Shown piece after piece: positions 6,268 to 14,015 of a stretch of 26,277 nucleotides of DNA. Where the stretch lies: IMG/VR virus record IMGVR_UViG_3300044547_000441, positions 1 to 26,277 of that record; one strand, given 5' to 3'. The position numbers and the translations under genes were made by a program. Numbering within the stretch: position 1 is the stretch's first letter; every line of letters starts with the position of its first letter. The DNA comes from a virus. The notes below the pieces were generated by a model that saw only the letters and a program-made list of their open reading frames with translations, made no database searches and was not told the DNA's origin.

Positions 6268-6683
6268 ACCAGTTTCAATTCCACACCTGCCTCTTGGAAC
6301 ATGGTTTTTGTAATATCCCAATTGAATCCTGTACCATCCCGTTCAGGAGTATACGCAACAACCTTCTTTATGCCACGCTGAATTATGCTCTTGGCACATT
6401 CATTGCAGGGTAAGAGTGCAACATACATCGTGCACCCCTCTACTGAATGTGGAGAGTTGTCTAATGCATTTCGTTCGGCATGCGCAACAAACAGATGCTT
6501 CGTGGGTCTATCCCTGTAACGGAATGGATCATCCTCGACACCACGTGGGAATCCATTGTATCCAACAGAGAGAATACGATTACGGTCATCTACAATGACA
6601 CAACCCACCTTGGTGCTTGGGTCATAAGACCAAGATGAGATGTGGTCTGCGAGTTCCATGAATCGCTTGTCCCACTTATTCAT
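6264..6683 (-). CDS. cd: dCMP deaminase
   Basis: The 139-residue protein has the zinc-dependent cytidine/deoxycytidylate deaminase signature: HAE (68-70) with catalytic Glu70, and PCNEC with Cys93 and Cys96 as zinc ligands. The surrounding text (DPSTKVGCVIVD, GYNGFPRGV, THKL-like FVAHAERNAL) is typical of T4-like dCMP deaminases. It converts dCMP to dUMP and so feeds thymidylate synthesis for phage DNA. It is coupled by ATGA to both neighbours and works in the same pathway as the ribonucleotide reductase genes at the right of the window. Length is normal for the family. Confidence 0.95.
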   Translation of the reverse strand: MNKWDKRFMELADHISSWSYDPSTKVGCVIVDDRNRILSVGYNGFPRGVEDDPFRYRDRPTKHLFVAHAERNALDNSPHSVEGCTMYVALLPCNECAKSIIQRGIKKVVAYTPERDGTGFNWDITKTMFQEAGVELKLV

Positions 6684-7096
6684 TTCAATTTTACTGCTTG
6701 CACAATACGCTCGCGCAGAATCGACGAACTGTAATCATGCTTCCTGGCAAGAAATTTAATTGGAATGTCCAATCCATAACCAGTATAATCGGTGCGACCA
6801 TAGTAATCATCACCGAGGAATCGAACATCCCAATCATAACCAGTCAGCAGGTTCAGTAGATCTGCTTCTGTATCATATGGAATTATCTGATCAACATACT
6901 TACATGCATTGACCTGAACATAACGTTCAAACAAATTCTGCACAGGTTTGTTCTTCTCAGGGCGATCAAGAGTAGGGTCAGACTGCAGTGCTACTACAAG
7001 TCGATCACAATTCTCTTTTGCTTCATATAATGCCAAGACATGTCCTGCATGAAACAAGTCAAAACAACTGGCAATAACACCCACACGTTCAGTCAT
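6680..7096 (-). CDS. Cytidylyltransferase-like nucleotidyltransferase (TagD-like)
   Basis: This 138-residue HIGH-superfamily nucleotidyltransferase starts MTERVGVIASCFDLFHAGHV, with the HxGH ATP/CTP-binding motif at residues 16-19. A late YSSSILRERI segment corresponds to the (I)STSxL loop. Length and pattern fit glycerol-3-phosphate or related cytidylyltransferases (TagD, RfaE C-terminal domain), which make CDP- or ADP-activated alcohols and sugars. The substrate cannot be told from sequence. It may supply an activated precursor for the glycan-type genes in this window (inference). The start is ATG 7096, overlapping the upstream gene by 8 nt. Confidence 0.88.
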   Translation of the reverse strand: MTERVGVIASCFDLFHAGHVLALYEAKENCDRLVVALQSDPTLDRPEKNKPVQNLFERYVQVNACKYVDQIIPYDTEADLLNLLTGYDWDVRFLGDDYYGRTDYTGYGLDIPIKFLARKHDYSSSILRERIVQAVKLK

Positions 7097-7301
7097 AATT
7101 TACACCCTCGTCCTGCTTACGACCCATGTAGTGGTCATCGCTTACGCAATGAAACTGTGCCTGAATCTGACTGTTGATAATAGTCCGAGTGACATCACCC
7201 GCGAACTTTTCACATTGCTCTTTGCTGGCAGTCTCATAGACATCCTTCGCTACGAACTCGCCCTCAGCAGTGAACAGGAATACAATCAACCAATAACTCA
7301 T
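7089..7301 (-). CDS. Conserved T4-like phage hypothetical protein, 70 aa
   Basis: This 70-residue protein begins MSYWLIVFLFTAEGEFVAKD, with a short hydrophobic N-terminus and two cysteines (Cys29 and Cys52, in KEQCEKF and FHCVSDDHY) that could pair if exported. The pattern 'FTAEGEF...KEQCEKFAG...HCVSDDHY' looks like a conserved small phage protein family of unknown function. It is coupled by ATGA to the membrane protein upstream and overlaps the cytidylyltransferase. Confidence 0.72.
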   Translation of the reverse strand: MSYWLIVFLFTAEGEFVAKDVYETASKEQCEKFAGDVTRTIINSQIQAQFHCVSDDHYMGRKQDEGVNYD

Positions 7302-7531
7302 ACTACAACTCCCACAAGTAGAATACCAACCACAAACGCATTGACTGCGATCAATGCCTTATCCTTCATGGCAATACCAGCCCATCCCCAGAGACCAGCA
7401 CCAGCGATAGAGATCAACAGATCTGCCGTGTGATAATCAAACGCACGACAAGTCGCTGCGACGATGACACATGCGGTGCCAGACCACTTCACGATTTCGA
7501 GAAAATTATTCTTTGTCTTATCTTCAGTCAT
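7298..7531 (-). CDS. Small membrane protein, 77 aa
   Basis: After a short polar N-terminus (MTEDKTKNNFLEIVKW) the protein has three hydrophobic segments (SGTACVIVAATCRAF, LLISIAGAGLWGWAGIAM, LIAVNAFVVGILLVGVVV). It is likely an inner-membrane protein of unknown function. The start is placed at 7531, not 7591, because AAGGAT lies about 8 nt upstream of this ATG and the preceding gene ends 10 nt before it. Confidence 0.78.
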   Translation of the reverse strand: MTEDKTKNNFLEIVKWSGTACVIVAATCRAFDYHTADLLISIAGAGLWGWAGIAMKDKALIAVNAFVVGILLVGVVV

Positions 7532-7541
7532 AATCAAATCC

Positions 7542-7868
7542 TTAAATTGCATGAAATCCAAGGGGAGCACAATAGTATAGAGTTCCATCAACCTCTAGGA
7601 TGTCGCCAACCGACATTGAGGAGCAGGGAGCGAGTTTGAAAATGTCTTCGAAATATATGCTTTCTTCCCAGAGATTCATTGCTTCGAACGCTTCTTCCAT
7701 ATCTTCAACGTCAACGTTAGCAACGTGGGTGTAGTACTGGAAGTTTTCAGCTTTGAAATTACCTTCGAAACTACGATCGAAGTACGCTTTGATGCGATCA
7801 CTAGTTTCACCGTTGTTGACAGCGGCGACTTCAGCGTCAGTCAATTGAATTTGGTAAACTTTAATCAT
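7542..7868 (-). CDS. YodL-domain-like conserved protein, 108 aa
   Basis: This acidic protein begins MIKVYQIQLTDAEVAAVNNG and ends in the block SSMSVGDILEVDGTLYYC with GFHAI after it. The 'SMSVGDIxExxGxxYYCxxxGF' ending is the pattern of the YodL-like domain found in small mobile-element and phage proteins, function unknown. AAAGGAAAAG upstream of the ATG at 7868 decides the start. The longer frame to 7901 would begin in the promoter leader. It is the first gene behind the promoter at 7900-7928. Confidence 0.8.
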   Translation of the reverse strand: MIKVYQIQLTDAEVAAVNNGETSDRIKAYFDRSFEGNFKAENFQYYTHVANVDVEDMEEAFEAMNLWEESIYFEDIFKLAPCSSMSVGDILEVDGTLYYCAPLGFHAI

Positions 7869-7899
7869 TTTCACTTTTCCTTTTCTCATCTTATATTTC

Positions 7900-7928
7900 A
7901 TTCTACCCTAAAAATGAGAAAAAGTCAA
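7900..7928 (-). promoter_or_regulatory. Sigma70-type promoter TTGACT-17-TAGAAT with shared leader
   Basis: The -35 box TTGACT (7928-7923) and -10 box TAGAAT (7905-7900) have a 17-nt spacer ending TTTTTAGGG. The leader reads AATATAAGATGAGAAAAGG after a divergent base, almost identical to the leaders after the promoters at 14326-14354 and 15795-15823. It starts the run of genes from 7868 downward. Confidence 0.85.
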
Positions 7929-7940
7929 GCCCCTAAATTA

Positions 7941-7958
7941 AAATAATTGAAATTATTT
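7941..7958 (-). terminator. Weak AT-only hairpin after the biosynthetic operon
   Basis: An inverted repeat AAATAATT / AATTATTT with a 2-nt centre lies directly downstream of the sulfotransferase stop at 7963 and is followed by a short T run on the minus strand. It contains no GC pairs, so termination would be inefficient. The next promoter begins just beyond it. Called on position and symmetry only. Confidence 0.35.
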
Positions 7959-7962
7959 TTGC

Positions 7963-8736
7963 TCATATTAACTCGTCTGCAAGTTTGATCAATTTTGGAT
8001 AGAAAATTGTAAAGACTTCCCTTACCTCGTCGGCATTTATGATTTGCTCATATGGATCGAGGGGTAATTGCTTTTCCTTGAAAATACCAAATGCCGACTC
8101 CTTCTCAAAGTCAGAGAGGTGTTCCGCCATGGAAACGAGAGAATCGTACTCAACAGTGTCATAGGAAACAAGTTTGTTCATAACTTTTTTGTTTTGTTCT
8201 TCTAGCAGGTAGCGTGAGATTATTTGCAACTTGAGTTCTTCGATATCAATATGCAACATCATTGTATTCTTCTCGCAATTGAATATAAAACTCTTTTTTG
8301 CAAACATAAAACTCAGCATCTTTTGTTCGAAACCACGATTTACGTAGATAAAGTGGAATCCAATATCTTTTAGATAATTCAATCCCTCTTGAAATCCTTT
8401 GAAAGAAAGAGTGTCATCCAGGAAAATGCGACAGGTCATTGCTTGCTCTTGCCCTGCCTTGGAAACCAACTCAAATCTTTCGTTATTTTTAGAATATAGT
8501 TCTCGGTGAGTGATTACACCAGTAGGTTCAAGATAGAGTTTATTGTCTTTTAATGTGAGCGTATTGAACAATGCTGTGTGCACTGCAAGTATCTCTTGCA
8601 ACGAAACAACATCATCAAACTTTTTGCTTAAAGAATAATTGACGAAGGATTCAGTCAATTGAGTCCCAGATCTGGGAACACCTAGAATGGCATATCTATT
8701 GTGCGATAGATTCCATGGCAAAGACTCTTGTATCAT
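7963..8736 (-). CDS. Sulfotransferase-like P-loop protein, 257 aa
   Basis: The N-terminal segment NRYAILGVPRSGTQLTESFV contains GVPRSGT at about residues 19-25. It matches the 5'-phosphosulfate (PSB) loop of PAPS-dependent sulfotransferases. A later strand-helix region (FHFIYVNRGFEQKMLSFMF) could correspond to the 3'-phosphate-binding part, with an Asn-Arg in place of the usual Arg-Asp. Such enzymes transfer sulfate from PAPS to sugars, peptides or small molecules. The start at 8736 comes 2 nt after the upstream stop. An open frame to 8817 reads through the upstream gene. It is the last gene of the coupled biosynthetic operon, and the acceptor is unknown. Confidence 0.78.
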   Translation of the reverse strand: MIQESLPWNLSHNRYAILGVPRSGTQLTESFVNYSLSKKFDDVVSLQEILAVHTALFNTLTLKDNKLYLEPTGVITHRELYSKNNERFELVSKAGQEQAMTCRIFLDDTLSFKGFQEGLNYLKDIGFHFIYVNRGFEQKMLSFMFAKKSFIFNCEKNTMMLHIDIEELKLQIISRYLLEEQNKKVMNKLVSYDTVEYDSLVSMAEHLSDFEKESAFGIFKEKQLPLDPYEQIINADEVREVFTIFYPKLIKLADELI

Positions 8737-8738
8737 GT

Positions 8739-9374
8739 TTAGTAAACTCTCATTTTTCTGACTAGTCGATTCATCGTATCTTCGGTCGCGCTCACATTCA
8801 ACACTAGCATGGTGCATCCATCAACATATGAAAATAGCGAGTGCGCCTTGGTCGTATTCATGAAATATGTGATACCTTCTTTTAGTTCAACAACCTTACC
8901 ATCAAACACCCAAGTCATATTCGATGCATGAAAATTGTAGAACGGTATGATGATTCTAAACATGTCATTGGGCCGACCGAAGTTGTGATCTCTGTGCGGT
9001 GGAAAGAATCCGCCCTTGTCTAATCGCAGGAAATGCGATCGAGAAAGATCTGCGCCGAAGAAATCGCAGAGTTCCGCGATAGCAGGTATCTCATATGAGA
9101 GCGGAGTTCTGACTTTGAAGTCTCTATCATAATAGAGTTCTTTTGTATGCACGTAGTATTCCATCAGACTTTCTAGGTCGGGAACACCCGAGTATCCACC
9201 ATCCAAACTGGTAATGGATAACCCATATCGATTATACCCATCTTTATACGAATTATATTGCCTCCAACCTGGATGGTTTAGAATGAGATCTTTGTATGCA
9301 TTTACATCGACCGTATCAAACCCCAGTTCTATTAAATCTCCATATGAGACGACAAATTCAGTAAGCGGATTCAT
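8739..9374 (-). CDS. Aspartyl/asparaginyl beta-hydroxylase-like dioxygenase, 211 aa
   Basis: The segment LRLDKGGFFPPHRDHNFG carries the HxD iron ligands (His127, Asp129) and KAHSLFS the distal His178. Arg140 (MFRIIIPFYN) matches the co-substrate arginine of the AspH group. Together these point to the cupin-type Asp/Asn beta-hydroxylase family, which hydroxylates side chains using 2-oxoglutarate, Fe(II) and O2. I do not see the usual Arg about ten residues after the distal His (here CTML), which is a mild oddity. The ATG at 9374 directly abuts the upstream TAG stop. Its substrate is likely the product of neighbouring enzymes in this operon (inference). Confidence 0.82.
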   Translation of the reverse strand: MNPLTEFVVSYGDLIELGFDTVDVNAYKDLILNHPGWRQYNSYKDGYNRYGLSITSLDGGYSGVPDLESLMEYYVHTKELYYDRDFKVRTPLSYEIPAIAELCDFFGADLSRSHFLRLDKGGFFPPHRDHNFGRPNDMFRIIIPFYNFHASNMTWVFDGKVVELKEGITYFMNTTKAHSLFSYVDGCTMLVLNVSATEDTMNRLVRKMRVY

Positions 9375-10046
9375 CTAATTGACTCCTGGATCAATTTTAC
9401 CGAGTTGATCAAATGCCCACTGTCTTTCGTGACAATGATAACACTTATTGCATCGACCTGCATCTAGTTGCGTGCAGGAGTGCGATAACTCTAGTAGTCG
9501 TTCTGTGTTGAACATGAAGTGTAAATCTATTGTGTGAGATTTATAGAGATCGTTAAATGGTAAACTTATAATCTCTGGATATGGATTTTCCGATACCCGA
9601 AATGGATTGGCTGTCTCATCCATTTCAAACGGCCAAGGTTGTGGTACTGCTCTTTGGTCTGCTAAGAAAATATGGAAGGATTCGAACGTAGGATCGTACT
9701 TAGCGAAAACTGCTCGAACACTTTCGCTAATTTGTTTGGAGTGATGTAAATCTTGCACATTTTCTGCGCCGAAGATTATTGGTTGCGGTAGGTTGATGTC
9801 AAGTTTTTGGTTTATCCAATCCACGATACCTGCACTATGCAGTTCTGCGCCATCTGTTTTCGGGACAGTAAAAATATATTTAATCTCGTCGACAGACCGT
9901 CCAGTTTGCATCAACTCAAGACACAGCAGATACAGCAATATTGCACTGTCAGCACCACTGCTCAGCATTATGCCAATGCTTTTGTTCTCAGGGATCTTTA
10001 ATTCAAACGAATCTAGATTGTTATCTGGTCCACATGTAATTATCAT
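9375..10046 (-). CDS. QueC-like PP-loop ATPase, 223 aa
   Basis: The N-terminal SIGIMLSSGADSAILLYLL contains the N-type ATP-pyrophosphatase loop (SSGADS, 29-34, a variant of SGGxDS). The C-terminus has a zinc site Cys191-x7-Cys199-x2-Cys202-x2-Cys205 like that of QueC. QueC makes the nitrile preQ0, and relatives amidate or adenylate carboxylates. No other queuosine genes are visible here, so a role in activating a carboxylate in a dedicated pathway is at least as likely (inference). The start is ATG 10046, with GGAG 6 nt upstream and an ATGA overlap. The TTG codon at 10058 is less likely. Confidence 0.82.
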   Translation of the reverse strand: MIITCGPDNNLDSFELKIPENKSIGIMLSSGADSAILLYLLCLELMQTGRSVDEIKYIFTVPKTDGAELHSAGIVDWINQKLDINLPQPIIFGAENVQDLHHSKQISESVRAVFAKYDPTFESFHIFLADQRAVPQPWPFEMDETANPFRVSENPYPEIISLPFNDLYKSHTIDLHFMFNTERLLELSHSCTQLDAGRCNKCYHCHERQWAFDQLGKIDPGVN

Positions 10047-11644
10047 GTATTGCTCCAATTAAGTTTTTGTTTCTTATAATCTTCAATAAACTCCACCTTT
10101 GTTTGCACAGGTGGGCGGATGCCACCCAAGTCGCGATATGATCCCAACATTTCCTGATCAGTTTTACCAGCAACATACCACTCGTCCATTCTCCAATGAT
10201 CTACACCATAGTCCATATAATCATCTTTACCCCATACATTGTTTGCAATCCACAACAATGCACTTTTCTCTGTCATTCCCGTGTTACTTTTCCAATGATG
10301 GATCAACACAGTTGGTTTAAGAGTGCGAACAAACATATTGATATAATGTTTCAATTCAGGAACAATACTATTGCTCTGTGATATTCGCTTTAAATCTGGA
10401 TGAGAGTCATCTAACGCAATCTCTTGCATATCCACAAGACTATATCCTTGTTGTTTATATGTCGAGGACAATGTACTTTGTTTAACATTATTGTGAGTGC
10501 TTGCTATAATCAATGGGGCGAATACTAAATGGTTCGTTCTCCAGTGTTCATCACACCACTTCTTGGAGTCATTAAGTGTTTCTTCCGTTTCATGCGACAA
10601 CCCTGCAATAAGACTAATCGTTCCTCTGTAATATCCATTGTGCTTCATGAAGTAATCTTTGGTGTCAAGAATTGCTTGCTGAATCTTAGCAGGTTCCATT
10701 CCTTTACCGATAGCAGCAGCACTGGGACGATTGAAAGACTCAACTCCATAAAAATGCCCATTAAACTGCATACGAGCAAGATGCTCAATATCCTGCGGTC
10801 TAGTATGCAATAAGTCTGCTCGGATGTATCCACCAAAATTTGGTTTAAAAGGTAGAGTTTCTACTGCATCTGCATACTTTATAATCTTTTCGCTGTGATC
10901 ATTGAACGTTTCGTCTGAGATAGAATAGCGATAGATACCATAATTATCATAGTTCCGCATAAGATTGTCGCGGAAATCATCGGAGCATCTAGTATGATCA
11001 TCTTTTACGCCTAGAATACTGTATGTGCAAAAAGAGCATTTGAATCTACACCCCCGACTTGTCTCCATTGTGACAGATTCGAATGATTGTAGGAAATCTC
11101 TTTTCTCATAATCAATAGAAAGATTGCGCATTGGATATGCAGGATATTCTTTAAGCGCATGCACAGTTCTGCGCGTGTTACCTTCCTTGTCGATAACTTC
11201 TTCGGTATATTTTGCAGTTCCAGATAGAATTTCCAGGATAGCGAGTTCGCCATATCCTACTACCATATAATCTACGGGAATGAAATGGAGATTGTAGAAA
11301 TCAGTCGATCCCGTTACCACCAACACATCTGGATAAGTTTGCTTCAACCAAGCGAATGATCTGTATAAAGTCTCGGTATTCATATTGAACACTGCTCCGA
11401 GACCAACAAACTTCATTGCTGGTGTCATTCTTGAACGAATCAACTCTTGAAATTCTTCGAATTTCCAAGATGGAGCAAAGTCTATGACTTCAATGTCGAA
11501 CCCATGTTGACGTAAAAACGAGGCAATTCTATGAGAACCTGCGCTTCTGTGAACAGAACTGTAACTTATTCCAGCAAAATCCTGTGGTCGCATGGGTTCA
11601 TCTGAATTGATCATTCCGCCAAAAATTAGACCATCCAACGCCAT
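10043..11644 (-). CDS. B12-binding-domain radical SAM enzyme, 533 aa
   Basis: Residues about 28-165 form a cobalamin-binding-like Rossmann region (GSHRIASFLRQHGFDIEVID, FVGLGAVFNMNT, DVLVVTGS, MVVGYGE). The radical SAM core follows with Cys199-x3-Cys203-x2-Cys206 (SRGCRFKCSFC), the 4Fe-4S ligands. The order and the wording 'VTMETSRGCRFKCSFC' fit class B radical SAM proteins, which typically methylate unactivated carbons or perform complex rearrangements. The C-terminal 200 residues are unassigned. No other gene here reveals the substrate. The gene sits mid-operon, joined by TAATG to the gene upstream and ATGA to the PP-loop gene downstream, so the proteins are probably made in matched amounts. 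Confidence 0.93.
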   Translation of the reverse strand: MALDGLIFGGMINSDEPMRPQDFAGISYSSVHRSAGSHRIASFLRQHGFDIEVIDFAPSWKFEEFQELIRSRMTPAMKFVGLGAVFNMNTETLYRSFAWLKQTYPDVLVVTGSTDFYNLHFIPVDYMVVGYGELAILEILSGTAKYTEEVIDKEGNTRRTVHALKEYPAYPMRNLSIDYEKRDFLQSFESVTMETSRGCRFKCSFCTYSILGVKDDHTRCSDDFRDNLMRNYDNYGIYRYSISDETFNDHSEKIIKYADAVETLPFKPNFGGYIRADLLHTRPQDIEHLARMQFNGHFYGVESFNRPSAAAIGKGMEPAKIQQAILDTKDYFMKHNGYYRGTISLIAGLSHETEETLNDSKKWCDEHWRTNHLVFAPLIIASTHNNVKQSTLSSTYKQQGYSLVDMQEIALDDSHPDLKRISQSNSIVPELKHYINMFVRTLKPTVLIHHWKSNTGMTEKSALLWIANNVWGKDDYMDYGVDHWRMDEWYVAGKTDQEMLGSYRDLGGIRPPVQTKVEFIEDYKKQKLNWSNT

Positions 11645-12273
11645 TAATCAACCCATTCCAAACTTTTTAAATTCGCATATAATTGATCTTTATAAGAAGG
11701 ATCCCACAAATGGTATATGATCCACTGTTTTACGTGATTCAATTTAATCGGAGAATGATACGGTACAGTTGGAGAGATTTTTCTATCTTTTCTCGCCCAC
11801 CACTGACCATTCTCGTCACAAAAAGATGTTTTGAAATTGGCAGGATCATTAATTTTATTATATCCATCGACAAATCGTTTATTATATTCGTTCATCGAGA
11901 TAAAAAACCCTGCCATGCCATTTTCTCTGGCAACTTCAAAGGTAAAGTCCTTAATGTCACCATGTATTGCATAACAATTAATACCTATATTTTGCACAGT
12001 ATAACTACGAGATCCCATGCATACCATTCTATCTATTTCTGATGCATAAAATCCCTGCCCGCAAATAATTCTTCCATCTTTTTTGTATATCACATAACCA
12101 TTTGCAGGTCCATCAAATCTTTTCTCCTTGTATAGAAGATGGAGTAGAGTATGTGGTTTATTTTCCCAATCAATAAAATCCATGTTAGCAGCACCCTCTC
12201 GTGGATCATCCTGAGACTCTCTGCAAAATTCCAATATTTCTTCTATCGGGTAACTACTGTCAATCCGAATCAT
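11644..12273 (-). CDS. Unassigned operon protein, possibly GNAT-like, 209 aa
   Basis: I do not recognise this protein with confidence. The middle part (ANGYVIYKKDGRIICGQGFYASE, then IGINCYAIHG and FEVARENGMAGFFISMNEYN) has the strand pattern of a GNAT N-acetyltransferase core. The C-terminus is aromatic-rich (WIIYHLWDPSYKDQLYANL). No clear acetyl-CoA pyrophosphate loop (Q/RxxGxG/A) is evident. It is embedded between the Coq4-like and radical SAM genes with a 4-nt ATGA overlap upstream and a 1-nt TAATG junction downstream, so it almost certainly belongs to the same pathway. Confidence 0.75.
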   Translation of the reverse strand: MIRIDSSYPIEEILEFCRESQDDPREGAANMDFIDWENKPHTLLHLLYKEKRFDGPANGYVIYKKDGRIICGQGFYASEIDRMVCMGSRSYTVQNIGINCYAIHGDIKDFTFEVARENGMAGFFISMNEYNKRFVDGYNKINDPANFKTSFCDENGQWWARKDRKISPTVPYHSPIKLNHVKQWIIYHLWDPSYKDQLYANLKSLEWVD

Positions 12274-12911
12274 AGACCCAACCGTGTTCTTGCTGCGATT
12301 AAATCCTCACTAAGTAGCAAATCATAATTCTCTGCAAGTAAGAACTTGGCATTCTTTCCTCGTAGATATGCTTGTTTGACCATAGAGATAATTTCAGGTT
12401 TAAAGATACCGTATTTGATCATAGCAAGCAAACATATCATCAACCAACCAAGCGACCTTGTCTGTGCAAACGAAAACATTGCGAGACACATTTCACCGAT
12501 TTCAACTGCAGGATAACCTGTCAACGTATGCCAAGTGTCATGTGTGTCGCGATACCTGCGTGCCATCCAATTATATGGATGCTTCGCTTCGATCCATTTG
12601 CTGTTATTTGATTTTCTTCTGCTAAATTTCAGCAGAGTTTGTTGATTTGGAAATAGTTTGTGGCATTCTCTGCCAACAGAACCTTCTGGTCTTTCGGAAA
12701 GTGTCGAGAAGTAATCTGAAACCTCTTCGGAATTGTATGCTATTTCTCCGCCAGATTCAGTTTCTAATAACTTGTTGAAACTCCAACGCAATGATGGAGG
12801 ATTTAATGCATGTAGAATCTCAAATATAAAGATTGTATTTGATACGTTTTTGCGTAGTTTCTTCGCGGCATTATATGCACGACGATAGTCAATTTTGTAT
12901 TCTAGATTCAT
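12270..12911 (-). CDS. Coq4-family protein, 213 aa
   Basis: The segment RRYRDTHDTWHTLTGYPAVE contains His124-Asp125-x2-His128, and Glu140 lies exactly 11 residues after His128. This is the HDxxHx11E metal signature of Coq4. The N-terminal part (SNTIFIFEILHAL ... SVGRECHKLFPNQQ) also follows the Coq4 layout. Coq4 acts in ubiquinone biosynthesis and has been assigned a role in oxidative decarboxylation of the ring precursor. No other ubiquinone gene is present here. The family is unusual in a phage and may act on another prenyl- or ring-containing substrate with the adjacent radical SAM enzyme (inference). It overlaps the glycosyltransferase gene by 23 nt and the next gene by ATGA. Confidence 0.85.
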   Translation of the reverse strand: MNLEYKIDYRRAYNAAKKLRKNVSNTIFIFEILHALNPPSLRWSFNKLLETESGGEIAYNSEEVSDYFSTLSERPEGSVGRECHKLFPNQQTLLKFSRRKSNNSKWIEAKHPYNWMARRYRDTHDTWHTLTGYPAVEIGEMCLAMFSFAQTRSLGWLMICLLAMIKYGIFKPEIISMVKQAYLRGKNAKFLLAENYDLLLSEDLIAARTRLGL

Positions 12912-13647
12912 TTACAATAACCTTTAATTCACGAAGAACCTTTTTTATTTCATTCGAATTATTTAAAAATTCGTGGAAATTACCATCCTCTTCTAAGTCA
13001 TAGACATAAAGATGTTCATCTGTTAAAATAAATTTTATGTCTGGATTATAATATAATTTATATGCTGCAACTACATCTTCTGAACCGACAAAAGTTTCAT
13101 CGAAATTAAAAGCATTGACAAGTTTGTTAGAATACAACAGCATTCGAGTTTGTTCTAGATTTGATGCTAGAAATTTACCAAGTTCGATTAATCGCAATCC
13201 ATGCGCACCTCTGGCATTTGCGAATTTGTATATTTCACTACTCTCAAAAAACTTTCTACCAGTCGTTGTGATACCATTATATGTCATACATCCACCTGTA
13301 AGACCAATAACATCAACATCTAGATTTTGTTGAACGATCGCGGCAATCTTAGATAATGCATCAGGAGCAAGATAATCATCCGCATCGATTTGCATGTAAT
13401 ACGCATGCGAACGAGATCGGAAAATCTCTAGAACAGAGTTTTTTCCTTTCGCTGGTGTGCCATTAGATTCAGTTACTAGAAACTCCAGATTGTATGCCTC
13501 TGCGACAGATCTCGCTTGCTCTACAAATGAAAAATCGAGAGTGTTGCATACCACAACCACATCACTGGTTTGAGGCAGAACACTCTCGATACATCTCTTT
13601 AATTTTTCAACATCCTTCGAAGTAAGGACTGCAACCAAAAGATTCAT
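12889..13647 (-). CDS. Glycosyltransferase family 2-like, 252 aa
   Basis: This GT-A fold protein starts MNLLVAVLTSKDVEKLKRCI, has VVVCNTLD as the second strand, and has Asp88-Ala-Asp90-Asp91 (MQIDADDYLAPDAL) as the nucleotide-sugar/metal-binding DXD site. A GS-ED segment (VGSEDVVAAYKL) resembles the acceptor-side ED motif. Family 2 enzymes transfer sugars from UDP-, GDP- or dTDP-sugars to glycans, lipids or proteins. The start overlaps the FmdB-like gene by ATGA, and the end overlaps Coq4 by 23 nt. It is shorter than many GT2 proteins but the catalytic core is complete. The acceptor is unknown. Confidence 0.87.
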   Translation of the reverse strand: MNLLVAVLTSKDVEKLKRCIESVLPQTSDVVVVCNTLDFSFVEQARSVAEAYNLEFLVTESNGTPAKGKNSVLEIFRSRSHAYYMQIDADDYLAPDALSKIAAIVQQNLDVDVIGLTGGCMTYNGITTTGRKFFESSEIYKFANARGAHGLRLIELGKFLASNLEQTRMLLYSNKLVNAFNFDETFVGSEDVVAAYKLYYNPDIKFILTDEHLYVYDLEEDGNFHEFLNNSNEIKKVLRELKVIVNESRIQN

Positions 13648-13961
13648 CCGATCAATGAACCTCCTGCTTTTTTCCTGATTCTATCTACTGCATCACGAGT
13701 CTTCACATCCTTGGTGGACTTAGAACCATATTCCTGTGCCAATGCAGAATTGGGATTGGCATCAGCGACGCGAGACATGACTTCCTTGAAGTGATCAGGA
13801 ACCTTACCGCCACCATCAGAACCAGGAGCATGCAAGAAGTTAATCTTCTTGTATAGAATTTTAACTGTTCCATCATCTGTGAGTGTTTTCATGTCATCAT
13901 ATGACATGGTCTGTTCCCACTCATCACCTGTTTCTGTGTTTATAAAATCATATACTGGCAT
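13644..13961 (-). CDS. FmdB-like phage protein, 105 aa
   Basis: The N-terminus MPVYDFINTETGDEWEQTMS follows the FmdB-type 'MPxYxFxCxxCGxxxE' start, but the zinc cysteines are replaced (Asn/Thr/Gly), so no zinc site remains. Such proteins are common in T4-like marine phages, with unknown role. The C-terminal half is basic and helical (KSTKDVKTRDAVDRIRKKAGG), and a GSDGGGK stretch lies in the middle. The ATG at 13961 has AAGG about 10 nt upstream. It is the first gene of the biosynthetic operon and may or may not be functionally part of it. A TATAAT at 13988-13983 lies upstream but has no good -35. Confidence 0.78.
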   Translation of the reverse strand: MPVYDFINTETGDEWEQTMSYDDMKTLTDDGTVKILYKKINFLHAPGSDGGGKVPDHFKEVMSRVADANPNSALAQEYGSKSTKDVKTRDAVDRIRKKAGGSLIG

Positions 13962-14015
13962 CGGTAAACCTTTTTTGTTATCATTATAATACTTATAAGT
14001 GGTAACCTCAGAGAC

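Noticed and set aside
13983-13988. TATAAT ahead of the FmdB-like gene as a promoter
   Set aside because: The -10 box is perfect, but positions 17 and 18 nt upstream give no TTGACA-like -35 and there is no TG extension. It remains only a possible weak or activator-dependent promoter.
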